Under the pieces are notes generated by a model. That model was not told the origin of the DNA. It made no database searches and saw only the letters and a list, made by a program, of their open reading frames with translations. Position numbers and translations under genes: made by a program. Below are positions 6,345 through 14,106 of a DNA stretch of 14,614 nucleotides, piece by piece. The first letter of the stretch is position 1. Every line of letters starts with the position of its first letter. Source of the stretch: an uncultured Ruminococcus sp. (lineage in GTDB: Bacteria > Bacillota > Clostridia > Oscillospirales > Ruminococcaceae); assembly GCA_900553335.1 (NCBI GenBank), contig USCU01000007.1, positions 1-14,614 of the forward strand. Reading direction: 5' to 3'.

Positions 6345-7154
6345 TCAGGTTATAGGTATAGTTATCACATATTCGATTATATTGCCCTTTTGTTTTTTTG
6401 TTGCGTTTGCGTCAACTCCGGCGAGCTTCATGACCTCAACCGCTTTGTTGACCGTATTCATAAAAAGTCTAACATCTTTTAAAACAGGTGCTCTTTTTAA
6501 ATAGGATTGCCTTGTTTTCGACTGACCAAGCATTGATTTCACAAGCTTGTCCGTTTTTTCAACGTTAAGCCCCTGCTTATTTATTCGGTCGAGCACAAAC
6601 AGTCGGTCCTGCTTGTGCTCAAGTTGAACAAGCGCTCTTGCGTGACGCTCGGTAAGTCCCATAGCATTTATAAGTTTTCTTTCATCATCAGGAAGCTTTA
6701 AAAGCCTAAGCTTATTTGCAACAGTGGATTGTGCCATTCCTAGTCGAAGCGCCGCATCACCTTGCGTCATTCCGTAGATATTTACAAGATTATCAAGTGC
6801 TTCCGCTTCTTCAAAAAAGCTTAAATCCGAGCGCTCAATATTTTCAATCAGCGCCATAAGAGCTGAATTTCGCTCGCTTGTTTCAAACAAAATACAGGGA
6901 ACAGACTGCAATCCTGCCATTTTTGCTGCCCTAAGCCGTCTTTCCCCCGAAATCAGTTCAAAATCCTCTCCATGCTTTCTTACAGATAACGGCTGAATTA
7001 TGCCATCTCTGGCGATGCTTTTTGCCAATGACGTAAGCTCGTCAATATTGAAATTCTTTCTGGGTTGTCCCGGATTCGGTCGGATTCGCCTGATCGAAAT
7101 GTCCATAACCCTACGAACATCAGGTTCTTTTTTCTTTGTCATAAACCCTACCAT
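6345..7154 (-). CDS. noc: Nucleoid occlusion protein Noc (ParB paralogue)
   Basis: Noc is a ParB-family CTPase that binds its own palindrome, tethers DNA to the membrane and keeps FtsZ off the nucleoid. The 269-residue protein has the ParB core: IRRIRPNPGQPRKNF (21-35), the CTP motif GERRLRA (70-76), ENIERSD (104-110) and a helix-turn-helix around 129-151 (MTQGDAALRLGMAQSTVANKL). It is assigned as Noc rather than a second ParB because it lies between rsmG and parA, as in Bacillus, and lacks the ParA-activating N-terminal peptide. The start at 7154 was chosen over 7178 because AAAGGA lies nine bases upstream. This leaves the short N-terminus MVGFMTKKK, hydrophobic then basic, which may be the membrane anchor. 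A terminator-like hairpin ends 24 nt before this start, leaving the promoter uncertain. Exact DNA specificity cannot be read from the sequence. Confidence 0.87.
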   Translation of the reverse strand: MVGFMTKKKEPDVRRVMDISIRRIRPNPGQPRKNFNIDELTSLAKSIARDGIIQPLSVRKHGEDFELISGERRLRAAKMAGLQSVPCILFETSERNSALMALIENIERSDLSFFEEAEALDNLVNIYGMTQGDAALRLGMAQSTVANKLRLLKLPDDERKLINAMGLTERHARALVQLEHKQDRLFVLDRINKQGLNVEKTDKLVKSMLGQSKTRQSYLKRAPVLKDVRLFMNTVNKAVEVMKLAGVDANATKKQKGNIIEYVITIPIT

Positions 7155-7178
7155 TTTTTGTCGTCCTTTCTTATGCAC

Positions 7179-7214
7179 AAAAAAGTGCTATTCTCTGTAA
7201 TTTAAGAATAGCAC
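7179..7214 (-). terminator. Intrinsic terminator or attenuator between rsmG and noc
   Basis: On the minus strand GTGCTATTCT (7214-7205) and AGAATAGCAC (7194-7185) form a perfect 10-bp stem with a 10-nt loop, followed by six T (7184-7179). It is 67 nt past the rsmG stop and 24 nt before the noc ATG. It therefore either ends the mnmE-mnmG-rsmG transcript or sits in the noc leader. The upstream arm contains a possible extended -10 (TGC then TATTCT, 7205-7212) with a weak TGGAAA at 7228-7233. Confidence 0.8.
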
Positions 7215-7281
7215 AAAATATTATCCGTTTCCATACTAAAATATCTGCACAAACCTGCCCTTTTCTACACCAATCGGTAAT

Positions 7282-7992
7282 TTACAAAGGTTTTTTAGTC
7301 ATCACACCTTTGTTTCGGGGATATTTTGACGGAGTTTGCGATATTTTTTTGATTACTATAAGCGTTCTTGAATCTCCCGACGGAAGAGAATACTCGTAAA
7401 CTTCCTGAAGCTTTCCGCCTAGCGTTTTTACCGCTGTATAGGCTTCTTTCGCCTCGTCAGCTCCTCGGCTTCCTTTCAATGCAGCAAAATAACCTCCGAT
7501 TTTTACAAACGGCATACAGTATTCACAAAGAATAGGAAGGTTAGCTACTGCCCTTGCTGTTGCAGCGTCAAATTTCTCTCTGTAATCAAGGTCTTTCCCA
7601 AGCTCCTCCGCTCTTGCGTGAATACACTTTGCATCAAGAGAAAGCTCATCGGACAGCATCTTCAAAAAATTCACTCTCTTATTTAAAGAATCAACAAGTG
7701 TAAGAGCTATATCCTCCCTCACGATTTTTAAAGGACAAGACGGAAAGCCTGCACCCGTTCCAACGTCTATTACGCTTGCGTTCTTTTTCAAAGAAAAATG
7801 CAAAAAGGGTAAAATGCTGTCTATAAAATGCTTCTCGGCTATATCCTCAGGGGCGGTAAGCGCTGTGAGATTTACCTTTTCGTTATATGATACGAGCATC
7901 TCGGCATATTTGTCAAATCTCCCAAACTGTCTGTCACTCACGGACACTCCGAGCATTTCAAGCTCTTCGGTAAAGTTCTTTTTATCTATCAT
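7282..7992 (-). CDS. rsmG: 16S rRNA (guanine-527-N7)-methyltransferase RsmG (GidB)
   Basis: RsmG methylates G527 of 16S rRNA near the decoding centre, using S-adenosylmethionine. Its loss commonly gives low-level streptomycin resistance. The 236-residue protein has the Rossmann methyltransferase motif I VIDVGTGAGFPSCPLKI (74-90), the acidic end of strand 2 at LVDSLNKR (99-106) and TARAVANLPILCEYC (145-159). The characteristic C-terminal motif TPSKYPRNKG (220-229) is followed by a short basic tail. NEKVNLTA (37-44) is also typical of the family. The ATG at 7992 has AGGAG five bases upstream, and the start lies 13 nt after the mnmG stop, so it is cotranscribed with mnmG. The length and motifs are complete. 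Confidence 0.96.
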   Translation of the reverse strand: MIDKKNFTEELEMLGVSVSDRQFGRFDKYAEMLVSYNEKVNLTALTAPEDIAEKHFIDSILPFLHFSLKKNASVIDVGTGAGFPSCPLKIVREDIALTLVDSLNKRVNFLKMLSDELSLDAKCIHARAEELGKDLDYREKFDAATARAVANLPILCEYCMPFVKIGGYFAALKGSRGADEAKEAYTAVKTLGGKLQEVYEYSLPSGDSRTLIVIKKISQTPSKYPRNKGVMTKKPL

Positions 7993-8005
7993 AAAATCTC
8001 CTTAA

Positions 8006-9859
8006 CTATCTTTCGAGCCATATCAAAAGTACGGAAATATCCGCAGGATTAACACCCGAAATACGGCTTGCCTGACCTACGCTTACGGGCTTTATCTTAT
8101 TAAGCTTTTCAGCTGCTTCAAGTCTTAGCCCTCTTATTTCAGAATAGTCGGTATCCCTTGGCAAAGCTCGCTTTTCAAGCTTTCTCATGCTCTCGATCTG
8201 CTCAAGCTGAATCTTTATGTACCCCTCGTATTTTATTGAAAGCTCAACCTGTTCCTTTACTTCATCTGAAAGCTCAGGACGGCACTCATCAAACGGTGCA
8301 AGTCCCTCATAGCTAAGCTGCGGACGCCTTATAAGCTGACTCAGCTTTGCGCCTGTCGAAAGCGGTTCAGTTCCTTTTGAAACAAGATATTCGTTTACCG
8401 CGGTCGGTGAAACATTGACCTTTTGAACACGTTTAATTTCCTTGTCTATCAGTCGTTTTTTCTCGCAAAGCTTTTCGTATCGGTCTTTTGAGATAAGTCC
8501 GACTTCATAGCCTATAGGCGTGAGCCGTTGATCGGCATTATCCTGTCTGAGAATCAAACGGTATTCGCTTCTCGATGTAAGCATTCTGTACGGATCGCTG
8601 CATCCCTTTGTTACAAGGTCATCTATAAGCGTTCCTATGTAAGAGCTTGCACGGTCGAGAATTATCGGTTCTTTGCCTAAAACCTGTCTTGCGGCATTTA
8701 TTCCGGCAACAAGCCCCTGTGCCGCCGCTTCTTCATATCCCGATGTTCCATTAAACTGACCCGCTCCGTAAAGGCCCTTTAGGTTTTTAAACTCAAGCGT
8801 TGCGTAAAGCTCGGTCGGATCACAGCAGTCATACTCTATCGCATAAGCGTTTCGCATAATTTCAACATTTTCAAGCCCCTTTATCGTTCTTAAAAACTTT
8901 ATCTGAACATCTTCGGGAAGAGACGTTGACATTCCCTGCAAATAAAACTCTTCTGTGTCAAGTCCCATAGGCTCTATGAAAAGCTGATGACGGGATCTAT
9001 CGGAAAAACGCTTGATTTTGTCCTCGATAGACGGACAATATCTTGGACCGATTCCCTCAATCTGACCACCGTACATAGCCGATCGTTCAATATTTTCAAG
9101 TATTATTTCGTGGGTCTTTTCATTTGTATAACCGATATAACACGGAAGCGTATTTTTAAGCTCGCCTTTTGTTTCAAACGAAAACGGAGTGATTTTTTCA
9201 TCTCCGTCCTGGCGCTCCAATCGGTCAAAATCAATCGAACGCCTGTGAACTCTTGCAGGAGTTCCCGTTTTAAACCGCCTTAGAGTAATACCATTTTGCT
9301 TAAGCGAATCAGAGAGAAAATTTGCAGGAAGCGTTGAATCAGGTCCGCTCTCGTAACTCGATGAACCGACAAAAATTCTTCCTTTAAGATAAGTTCCCGA
9401 ACAGATTATTACAGCTTTTGCTCCGTATTCGCTTAATAATCGGGTGCGAACTCCGCATACACATCCGTTTTCTGTCAAAACCTCTGTTACCTCTCCTTGT
9501 TTCAAGTCCAAAAGAGGTGTTTTCTCGACGACGTTTTTCATATATGCGTGGTATTTTACCCTGTCCGACTGAACTCTTAAGGAGTGTACGGCAGGACCTT
9601 TTCCTCTGTTGAGCATCCTGCTTTGCAGAAACGTTGCATCCGCTGCTCTTCCCATTTCGCCGCCTAAAGCATCGATCTCACGCACCAAATGTCCTTTTGC
9701 CGTACCTCCTATAGACGGATTACAGGGCATATTCGCCAAAGCATCTAAAGTGAGCGTAAAAAGCGCAGTTTTTGCGCCGAGTCTTGCACTTGCAAGCGCT
9801 GCTTCGCAGCCTGCGTGTCCTGCTCCTACTACAATTACATCATAATTTTCAAGATACAT
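8006..9859 (-). CDS. mnmG: tRNA uridine 5-carboxymethylaminomethyl modification enzyme MnmG (GidA)
   Basis: MnmG is the FAD-binding subunit of the MnmE-MnmG complex that makes (carboxymethyl)aminomethyl groups on wobble uridine 34 of certain tRNAs, improving decoding of purine-ending codons. The 617-residue protein starts [20 protein letters not shown], with the FAD dinucleotide motif GAGHAG at 12-17. Recognisable blocks follow in order: [43 protein letters not shown], the [15 protein letters not shown] block, [21 protein letters not shown] and the C-terminal MnmE/tRNA-binding region ending [19 protein letters not shown] use the ATG at 9859, eight bases after AGGTG and 11 nt after the mnmE stop, because it matches the usual family N-terminus. 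An upstream TTG at 9886 would overlap mnmE. It forms an operon with mnmE and rsmG. Confidence 0.97.
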   Translation of the reverse strand: MYLENYDVIVVGAGHAGCEAALASARLGAKTALFTLTLDALANMPCNPSIGGTAKGHLVREIDALGGEMGRAADATFLQSRMLNRGKGPAVHSLRVQSDRVKYHAYMKNVVEKTPLLDLKQGEVTEVLTENGCVCGVRTRLLSEYGAKAVIICSGTYLKGRIFVGSSSYESGPDSTLPANFLSDSLKQNGITLRRFKTGTPARVHRRSIDFDRLERQDGDEKITPFSFETKGELKNTLPCYIGYTNEKTHEIILENIERSAMYGGQIEGIGPRYCPSIEDKIKRFSDRSRHQLFIEPMGLDTEEFYLQGMSTSLPEDVQIKFLRTIKGLENVEIMRNAYAIEYDCCDPTELYATLEFKNLKGLYGAGQFNGTSGYEEAAAQGLVAGINAARQVLGKEPIILDRASSYIGTLIDDLVTKGCSDPYRMLTSRSEYRLILRQDNADQRLTPIGYEVGLISKDRYEKLCEKKRLIDKEIKRVQKVNVSPTAVNEYLVSKGTEPLSTGAKLSQLIRRPQLSYEGLAPFDECRPELSDEVKEQVELSIKYEGYIKIQLEQIESMRKLEKRALPRDTDYSEIRGLRLEAAEKLNKIKPVSVGQASRISGVNPADISVLLIWLER

Positions 9860-9870
9860 CTGCGCTGCAC

Positions 9871-11226
9871 CTACTTTCCTACGCAAAATCTGGAGAATAC
9901 ATCATCCACAACAGCTTCTGACGCCTTTTCTCCCGTAAGCTCCAAAAGATATGAAAGCGCCTCTTCTATCATAACCGTAACAGCGTCAAGCGTTTCACCC
10001 ATCCTAACAGCCGAAATAGCATTTTTTAGATAAGCACAAGCTTTCTCTGCGCAATTTTTCTGTCTTTGAGAAGCGAAAAAATTCTCCTGAGAAGAAAAGC
10101 TATCTGCACCCAAAACCTTTAGGACTGATTCTTTTAACTCATCAAGCCCTCTTTGCTCTGCGACTGATATTTCAACTACTTCAAATCTGTCAAAGCTATC
10201 CTTTGTTATCTTTGATTCAAGGTCAATTTTATTTAAAACGACAAGCGTATTTTTCGGATTTATCTCATCCAGTATTTTTTTATCGTCCTCGTTTAAAACC
10301 CTTGAAGCGTCAAACACAGCTATTACAAGCCTTGCGCCCTCCAGCTTCTTCTTCGCAAGCTCCACTCCAAGAGTTTCAACCTCATCTCCGGTTTCTCTTA
10401 TTCCTGCCGTATCACAAAGGCGAAGCGTTATATCCCCCACACGAGCCGATTCTTCTATAACATCACGGGTCGTACCCTCTATATTTGTAACAATCGAACG
10501 ATCGAATCCTAAAAGGATGTTCATAAGAGATGATTTTCCGACATTAGGGCTTCCGACAATGGCAGTTTCAACACCCTCTTTAAAAATAATTCCGTCGTCA
10601 TAGCTTTTAATAAGAGCCTTAAGCTCTCCAAGTGCTTCCGAAACGGTTTTCTCTATTGCCGTAAGTTCTACGTCCGGCAGATCCTCCTCCGGATAATCGA
10701 CCCATGCGGCAAGGGAACCGAGCAGCGACACAAGGCTTTCCCGAACCTTAGTTATCTTTTTGAAAACTGCTCCCTCTCTCATATTATTAGCAGAATACAG
10801 CGCTCTTTCCCCCTCTGAGGAAATAATATCCATAACAGCTTCTGCCTGTGTAAGATTAAGCTTTCCGTTTAAAAATGCCCTTTTAGTAAACTCTCCCGGT
10901 GCGGCCGGCTCTGCACCGCTGCTTATTAAAATCTCCAATATTTTCTTTGTAACAAAAATGCCGCCGTGACAGGATATTTCAACCGTATCCTCTCCCGTAT
11001 AGCTTTTCGGAGAGCGAAAAACCGTTAGCAAAACATCGTCTACCGTCTTCTCTCCGTCACATATTTTCCCATAAGCGCAGGTATGTCCCGTCATATGTGA
11101 TGCTTGTTTTTCTGAAAACGAGCGAAAAACCTTGTCAGCAATTCTTATTGCCTCATCTCCGCTCATTCTTATAAGAGAAATTGCGCCCTCGGAAAGGGGA
11201 GTAGATATTGCACAAATCGTTTTCAT
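9871..11226 (-). CDS. mnmE: tRNA modification GTPase MnmE (TrmE)
   Basis: MnmE is the GTPase partner of MnmG in wobble-uridine modification; it binds a tetrahydrofolate derivative and undergoes K+-dependent G-domain dimerisation. The 451-residue protein has an N-terminal folate-binding domain (about 1-120, with [20 protein letters not shown] at the very start). A helical domain is interrupted by the G domain, which has G1 GSPNVGKSS (225-233), G2 GTTRD (251-255), G3 DTAG (272-275) and G4 NKID (332-335). The C-terminus is FCVGK, carrying the conserved Cys448 of the CxGK signature. The ATG at 11226 has a GGAGG site five bases upstream. That ribosome site abuts the last copy of an ~80-bp tandem repeat, so the leader of this gene is repeat sequence. 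I could not identify a convincing promoter. Confidence 0.97.
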   Translation of the reverse strand: MKTICAISTPLSEGAISLIRMSGDEAIRIADKVFRSFSEKQASHMTGHTCAYGKICDGEKTVDDVLLTVFRSPKSYTGEDTVEISCHGGIFVTKKILEILISSGAEPAAPGEFTKRAFLNGKLNLTQAEAVMDIISSEGERALYSANNMREGAVFKKITKVRESLVSLLGSLAAWVDYPEEDLPDVELTAIEKTVSEALGELKALIKSYDDGIIFKEGVETAIVGSPNVGKSSLMNILLGFDRSIVTNIEGTTRDVIEESARVGDITLRLCDTAGIRETGDEVETLGVELAKKKLEGARLVIAVFDASRVLNEDDKKILDEINPKNTLVVLNKIDLESKITKDSFDRFEVVEISVAEQRGLDELKESVLKVLGADSFSSQENFFASQRQKNCAEKACAYLKNAISAVRMGETLDAVTVMIEEALSYLLELTGEKASEAVVDDVFSRFCVGK

Positions 11227-11238
11227 ACTTTCCTCCGT

Positions 11239-11638
11239 ATTTTAATTGACCAGGTCTTATAGTTCGTTGTTTTTGGCAGGTAGCGTATCAGCTTTAGCTA
11301 GCTGTACTGTCACACAGATTTTAATTGACCAGGCTCTATAATTCGTTGTTTTTGGCAGGCAGCGTATCAGCTTTTAGCTAGCTGTACTGTCACACAGATT
11401 TTAATTGATCAGATCCTATAATTCATTGCTTTTGGCTGGTAGCGTATCAGCTTTTAGCTAGCTGTACTGCCACACAAATTTTAATTGACCAGATCTTATA
11501 GTTCGTTGTTTTTGGCAGGTAGCGTATCAGCTTTTAGCTAGCTGTACTGTCCACACAAATTTTAATTGACCAGATCCTATAGTTCGTTGTTTTTGGTAAG
11601 TATTGTGTCAGCCATTAAGAAGTCTGTACAAATACAAA
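11239..11638. repeat. Five tandem copies of an unrecognised ~80-bp repeat
   Basis: Units begin at ATTTTAATTGA: 11239 (79 bp), 11318 (80), 11398 (80), 11478 (81) and 11559 (about 80). Units 1-4 differ by only a few substitutions and single-base indels. Unit 5, nearest jag, is well conserved for its first ~37 bases and then decays. The best-conserved block reads, in pieces, ATTTTAATTGACCAGATC then YTATARTTCRTTGYTTTTGG. The second half contains CAGCT-TTTAGCT-AGCTG, a 5-bp inverted repeat that can extend to GTA/TAC with one bulge. Unit length is not a multiple of three and no coding frame runs through. I see no DnaA boxes, tRNA, CRISPR-like spacer pattern or transposase. The array fills the gap of 443 bp between jag and mnmE and ends 12 bases before the mnmE start codon. 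Its function is unknown. Confidence 0.93.
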
Positions 11639-11662
11639 GGGTGCAGCTTATTTGCCACACCC
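11628..11662 (-). terminator. Probable intrinsic terminator after jag
   Basis: Minus-strand GGGTGTGGC (11662-11654) and GCTGCACCC (11647-11639) form a 9-bp stem with two G-U pairs around a six-base loop, AAATAA. An imperfect T-rich tail, TTTGTATTTGT, follows. It starts eight bases past the jag stop. It would end the rpmH-to-jag transcript and so require a separate promoter for mnmE within or near the repeat array. Confidence 0.65.
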
Positions 11663-11669
11663 ATAAAAA

Positions 11670-12452
11670 TTAAAGATCAATCTTTGTGTAAAGTCCTGAA
11701 CCGAGATTGTCCTCCGGCTTTGGCTTTTTATATTCCTTTTCAAACGAGCTTACGATATCATAACCCTTTTGTCTGTTTCTTCCCTGTCTGTTCTGATTAT
11801 TTCTTCTGTTAAATCCACCCTTTGAGCGTGGTTTTCTCTCAGTAGATGTAATAATTACTTTTCTGTAAGGCTCTTCTCCCTTTGAATGAGAAGTAACTCC
11901 TTCTATATCCGTAACAGTAGCGTGAATAATTCTTCTCTCATAAGGATTCATCGGCTCAAGAGCAGACGATCTTCCGCTTCTCTTAACACCTGCTGCGATC
12001 TTTTTTGCAAGCTCCTCAAGCTGTTGTTTTCTTCTCTCACGAAAGCCGTTGCAATCTGTCGAGATTCTGAAATACTCTCTGTCGATTCTATTGCAAACGA
12101 GAGATGAGAGATACTGCAATGAATCCAAAACCTCTCCTCGTCTTCCGATCGACTCCTCAACACCATCACCCGAAATCTCAAGAGCTGCTCCTTTTTCGAT
12201 TTTTGTTATCTCAACATGAACGTTTTCACATTCCATTTTTTCAAATACATTTTTTATATAGCTTGCAGCAAGCTGAGCCTTTGACGTTTCATATTCTGCC
12301 TCTACCTCAGCCTCTTCCTTAACTTTTCCGAAAAGCGACTTTTTAGGTTCTTTTAAAACTGTAAAAGTAATTTTTTCTTCATCAACACCGAATTCCTCAA
12401 CAGCTTGTTTTTTTGCAAGCTCAACACTTTCTGCAATAAATATCTTTTTCAT
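11670..12452 (-). CDS. jag: RNA-binding protein KhpB (Jag/EloR)
   Basis: KhpB/Jag is a cytoplasmic RNA-binding protein that pairs with KhpA. In streptococci and lactobacilli (EloR) it influences cell elongation. The 260-residue protein shows the Jag-N domain (1-50, with KKSLFGKVKEEAEVEAEY at 37-54) and a type II KH domain (about 61-132) with its GxxG loop as GRRG at 103-106. An R3H domain (about 140-206) carries the R-x3-H signature at R173-H177 (RRIIH). A basic, asparagine/glutamine/arginine-rich low-complexity tail follows (206-230, for example FNRRNNQNRQGRNRQKG), then a short conserved-looking end. The tail is longer than in many homologues and is probably disordered and RNA-contacting. 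The ATG at 12452 has a GAGGGAG site seven bases upstream. The gene begins 17 nt after yidC, the classical yidC-jag pairing. Confidence 0.94.
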   Translation of the reverse strand: MKKIFIAESVELAKKQAVEEFGVDEEKITFTVLKEPKKSLFGKVKEEAEVEAEYETSKAQLAASYIKNVFEKMECENVHVEITKIEKGAALEISGDGVEESIGRRGEVLDSLQYLSSLVCNRIDREYFRISTDCNGFRERRKQQLEELAKKIAAGVKRSGRSSALEPMNPYERRIIHATVTDIEGVTSHSKGEEPYRKVIITSTERKPRSKGGFNRRNNQNRQGRNRQKGYDIVSSFEKEYKKPKPEDNLGSGLYTKIDL

Positions 12453-12469
12453 TTTTAAACTCCCTCTTA

Positions 12470-13810
12470 TTAATTATCTAAATACTCGTCACCGTATTTT
12501 TCAGCCATTCTTTTTCTCGCCTCTGCGATTCGCTGACGGTCAAACGCCTTTTTTTCTTCCTTGCTCATCTTTTTCTCGTTGCCGTTTTCATCTAAAACAA
12601 CAGCACGAGATCCGTTTGTATTGGGAATGTTCCCTCCCTGTGCTGCGAGAGCCCTTTCATACATACTCGGACGCTTTTTCTTTTTCGTATTCTTTGCTTC
12701 AATTTCCGCAACCTTTTCAGGCGTGTAAATTTTATTAAGAATAACCGTCTGAATAAGAGAATATACAGCCGATAAGGTCCAATAAAGACCAAGACCTGCC
12801 GGGAAGCTGAACGAGATCCAAAATGAGAAAAGCGGCATTATATAAAGCATTGCATTCATGCCCATTCCCATCTTATTCGCACCCGGATTATTCTTTCTCT
12901 GGAAATACTGAGAAATAATTGTAAGTGCAAGCTGAGAAATAAGCGATAAAATAGGAATTATAAGATAAAATGATTTCCAGCTCGGCATTACACTTAAAGG
13001 AATACCGAAGAATGTGTAGTCAACTTCCTTTAAATCATTTGAGAAGCCGTCATAAACTACATCAAACATCTCTCCGTATCCGGCATGTTGAATCTGGAAC
13101 AGCAAAAGCTGCGGACGCTGATAAAGCTTTTCGGAAACTATTGAGCTGTCTGTTATTTTCTTTGCAAAATCCTTATCGTCAGGATAAATCTCCGCAAATA
13201 CCTTTTGCGCTCTCTCTACCTCTTTTTCTGAAACATCGCTCTTTGAAATTTTAACGTCGTTTATCTTGTTGTCGCCGTCCTCAAGAGTTTTTGCAGTAAA
13301 TATCTTTTCGATTTCTTTATCTGTAAGCTGAGAGTAGCTTTTTCCTTCCATTTTGTCAGCAAAGATTATAACGTCTGAAACAAGATTCTCCGCTTCCTCT
13401 ATAGTAGAATTTGATGTTGAAAACAAACTGAACTTGCTGTCACCTATATTCGATATATAATTTAAAGGTTGATATACAACTCCGATTACTCCAAAAAGTA
13501 TTACCATTGTAATTACCATCGGCAGACAGCTTCCCATCGGGTTTACACCCTCTTCAGAATAGAGCTTCATAGTTTCTTCCTGAAGTTTTTGCTTGTTATT
13601 TGCATACTGCTTCTGAAGCTGTTTCAGTTTAGGACTGAATTTAGCCATTTTCGCCGTGCTTTTTTGTTGTTTTATCTGCGTAGGAACTGTTATAAGCTTT
13701 ACTATAAGCGTAAAAATAATAAGCGCAATAGCATAGTTATTATTACAAATCCAATAGCATAATTTCATAAGATAGCCGAGTAACGGCGTTATTACAGGTA
13801 TATTCCACAT
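12470..13810 (-). CDS. yidC: Membrane protein insertase YidC/Oxa1, with an enlarged extracytoplasmic loop
   Basis: YidC inserts and folds membrane proteins alone or with SecYEG. The 446-residue protein has transmembrane segments near 27-43, 95-113, 281-301, 319-334 and 338-358. Between segments one and two lies the cytoplasmic helical hairpin (QQKSTAKMAKFSPKLKQLQK onward). The hydrophilic-groove position normally held by arginine is Lys38 (in TLIVKLITVP). The short Gram-positive form lacks the large periplasmic domain of proteobacterial YidC, but here about 165 residues (114-280) sit between segments two and three, far more than in Bacillus SpoIIIJ. No lipoprotein signal or lipobox cysteine precedes segment one. 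The basic C-terminal tail (360-446, with KKKKR at 376-380) could contact ribosomes. The start at 13810 has AAGGAG eight bases upstream. Confidence 0.94.
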   Translation of the reverse strand: MWNIPVITPLLGYLMKLCYWICNNNYAIALIIFTLIVKLITVPTQIKQQKSTAKMAKFSPKLKQLQKQYANNKQKLQEETMKLYSEEGVNPMGSCLPMVITMVILFGVIGVVYQPLNYISNIGDSKFSLFSTSNSTIEEAENLVSDVIIFADKMEGKSYSQLTDKEIEKIFTAKTLEDGDNKINDVKISKSDVSEKEVERAQKVFAEIYPDDKDFAKKITDSSIVSEKLYQRPQLLLFQIQHAGYGEMFDVVYDGFSNDLKEVDYTFFGIPLSVMPSWKSFYLIIPILSLISQLALTIISQYFQRKNNPGANKMGMGMNAMLYIMPLFSFWISFSFPAGLGLYWTLSAVYSLIQTVILNKIYTPEKVAEIEAKNTKKKKRPSMYERALAAQGGNIPNTNGSRAVVLDENGNEKKMSKEEKKAFDRQRIAEARKRMAEKYGDEYLDN

Positions 13811-13860
13811 AGGCGATTCTCCTTTTTTATGTCTTATTACTTTTGATACTAATTAAAAAT

Positions 13861-14106
13861 CTAAGAAAGATTCTTTTTTCTTTTAAGAGTAAATTTTTCG
13901 GGAACGGGATCTATTCCGCCGTTAGACCAAGGATTGCATCTCAAAAGTCTCCATGCTGATAAAATAAATCCTTTAAAAAAACCGTGCTTTTTAAATGCTG
14001 CAGCAGCATACTCCGAACAGGTCGGATAATATTTACATCTTGCAGGAAAAAGGGGAGAAATTATTCTCTTATATAATTTTATAAGAGCAATAAACAAGTA
14101 TTTCAT
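13861..14106 (-). CDS. yidD: Membrane protein insertion efficiency factor YidD
   Basis: YidD is a small, membrane-associated, amphipathic protein that assists YidC-dependent insertion, probably through contact with nascent chains. The 81-residue protein carries all family hallmarks: an N-terminal amphipathic helix (KYLFIALIKLYKRIISPLF, 2-20), CKYYPTCSEYA (24-34) with two conserved cysteines, RCNPW (56-60) and GGIDPVP (63-69). The start ATG at 14106 overlaps the rnpA stop codon as ATGA (14103-14106). There is no separate space for a promoter, so translation is probably coupled to rnpA. It ends 50 nt before yidC, the usual neighbour. Confidence 0.96.
   Translation of the reverse strand: MKYLFIALIKLYKRIISPLFPARCKYYPTCSEYAAAAFKKHGFFKGFILSAWRLLRCNPWSNGGIDPVPEKFTLKRKKNLS

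Noticed and set aside
9871..9886. Longer mnmG start at a TTG codon (9886)
   Set aside because: It would overlap the end of mnmE and add a nine-residue leader not found in the family. The ATG at 9859 has a usable ribosome site and the expected [14 protein letters not shown] start.
11239..11638. Array considered as CRISPR, as a DnaA-box/origin region or as an insertion-sequence remnant
   Set aside because: The whole ~80-bp unit repeats with no variable spacers. No TTATCCACA-type boxes are visible. There are no transposase frames or terminal inverted repeats with a target duplication.
11603..11812. Plus-strand open frame at the edge of the repeats overlapping jag
   Set aside because: Most of it is antisense to jag, its start lies in the decayed repeat unit, it has no ribosome site, and the protein has no recognisable features.
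12592..12792. Minus-strand open frame inside yidC in a second frame
   Set aside because: It lies wholly within the clearly conserved yidC C-terminal region and shows no independent start signals.
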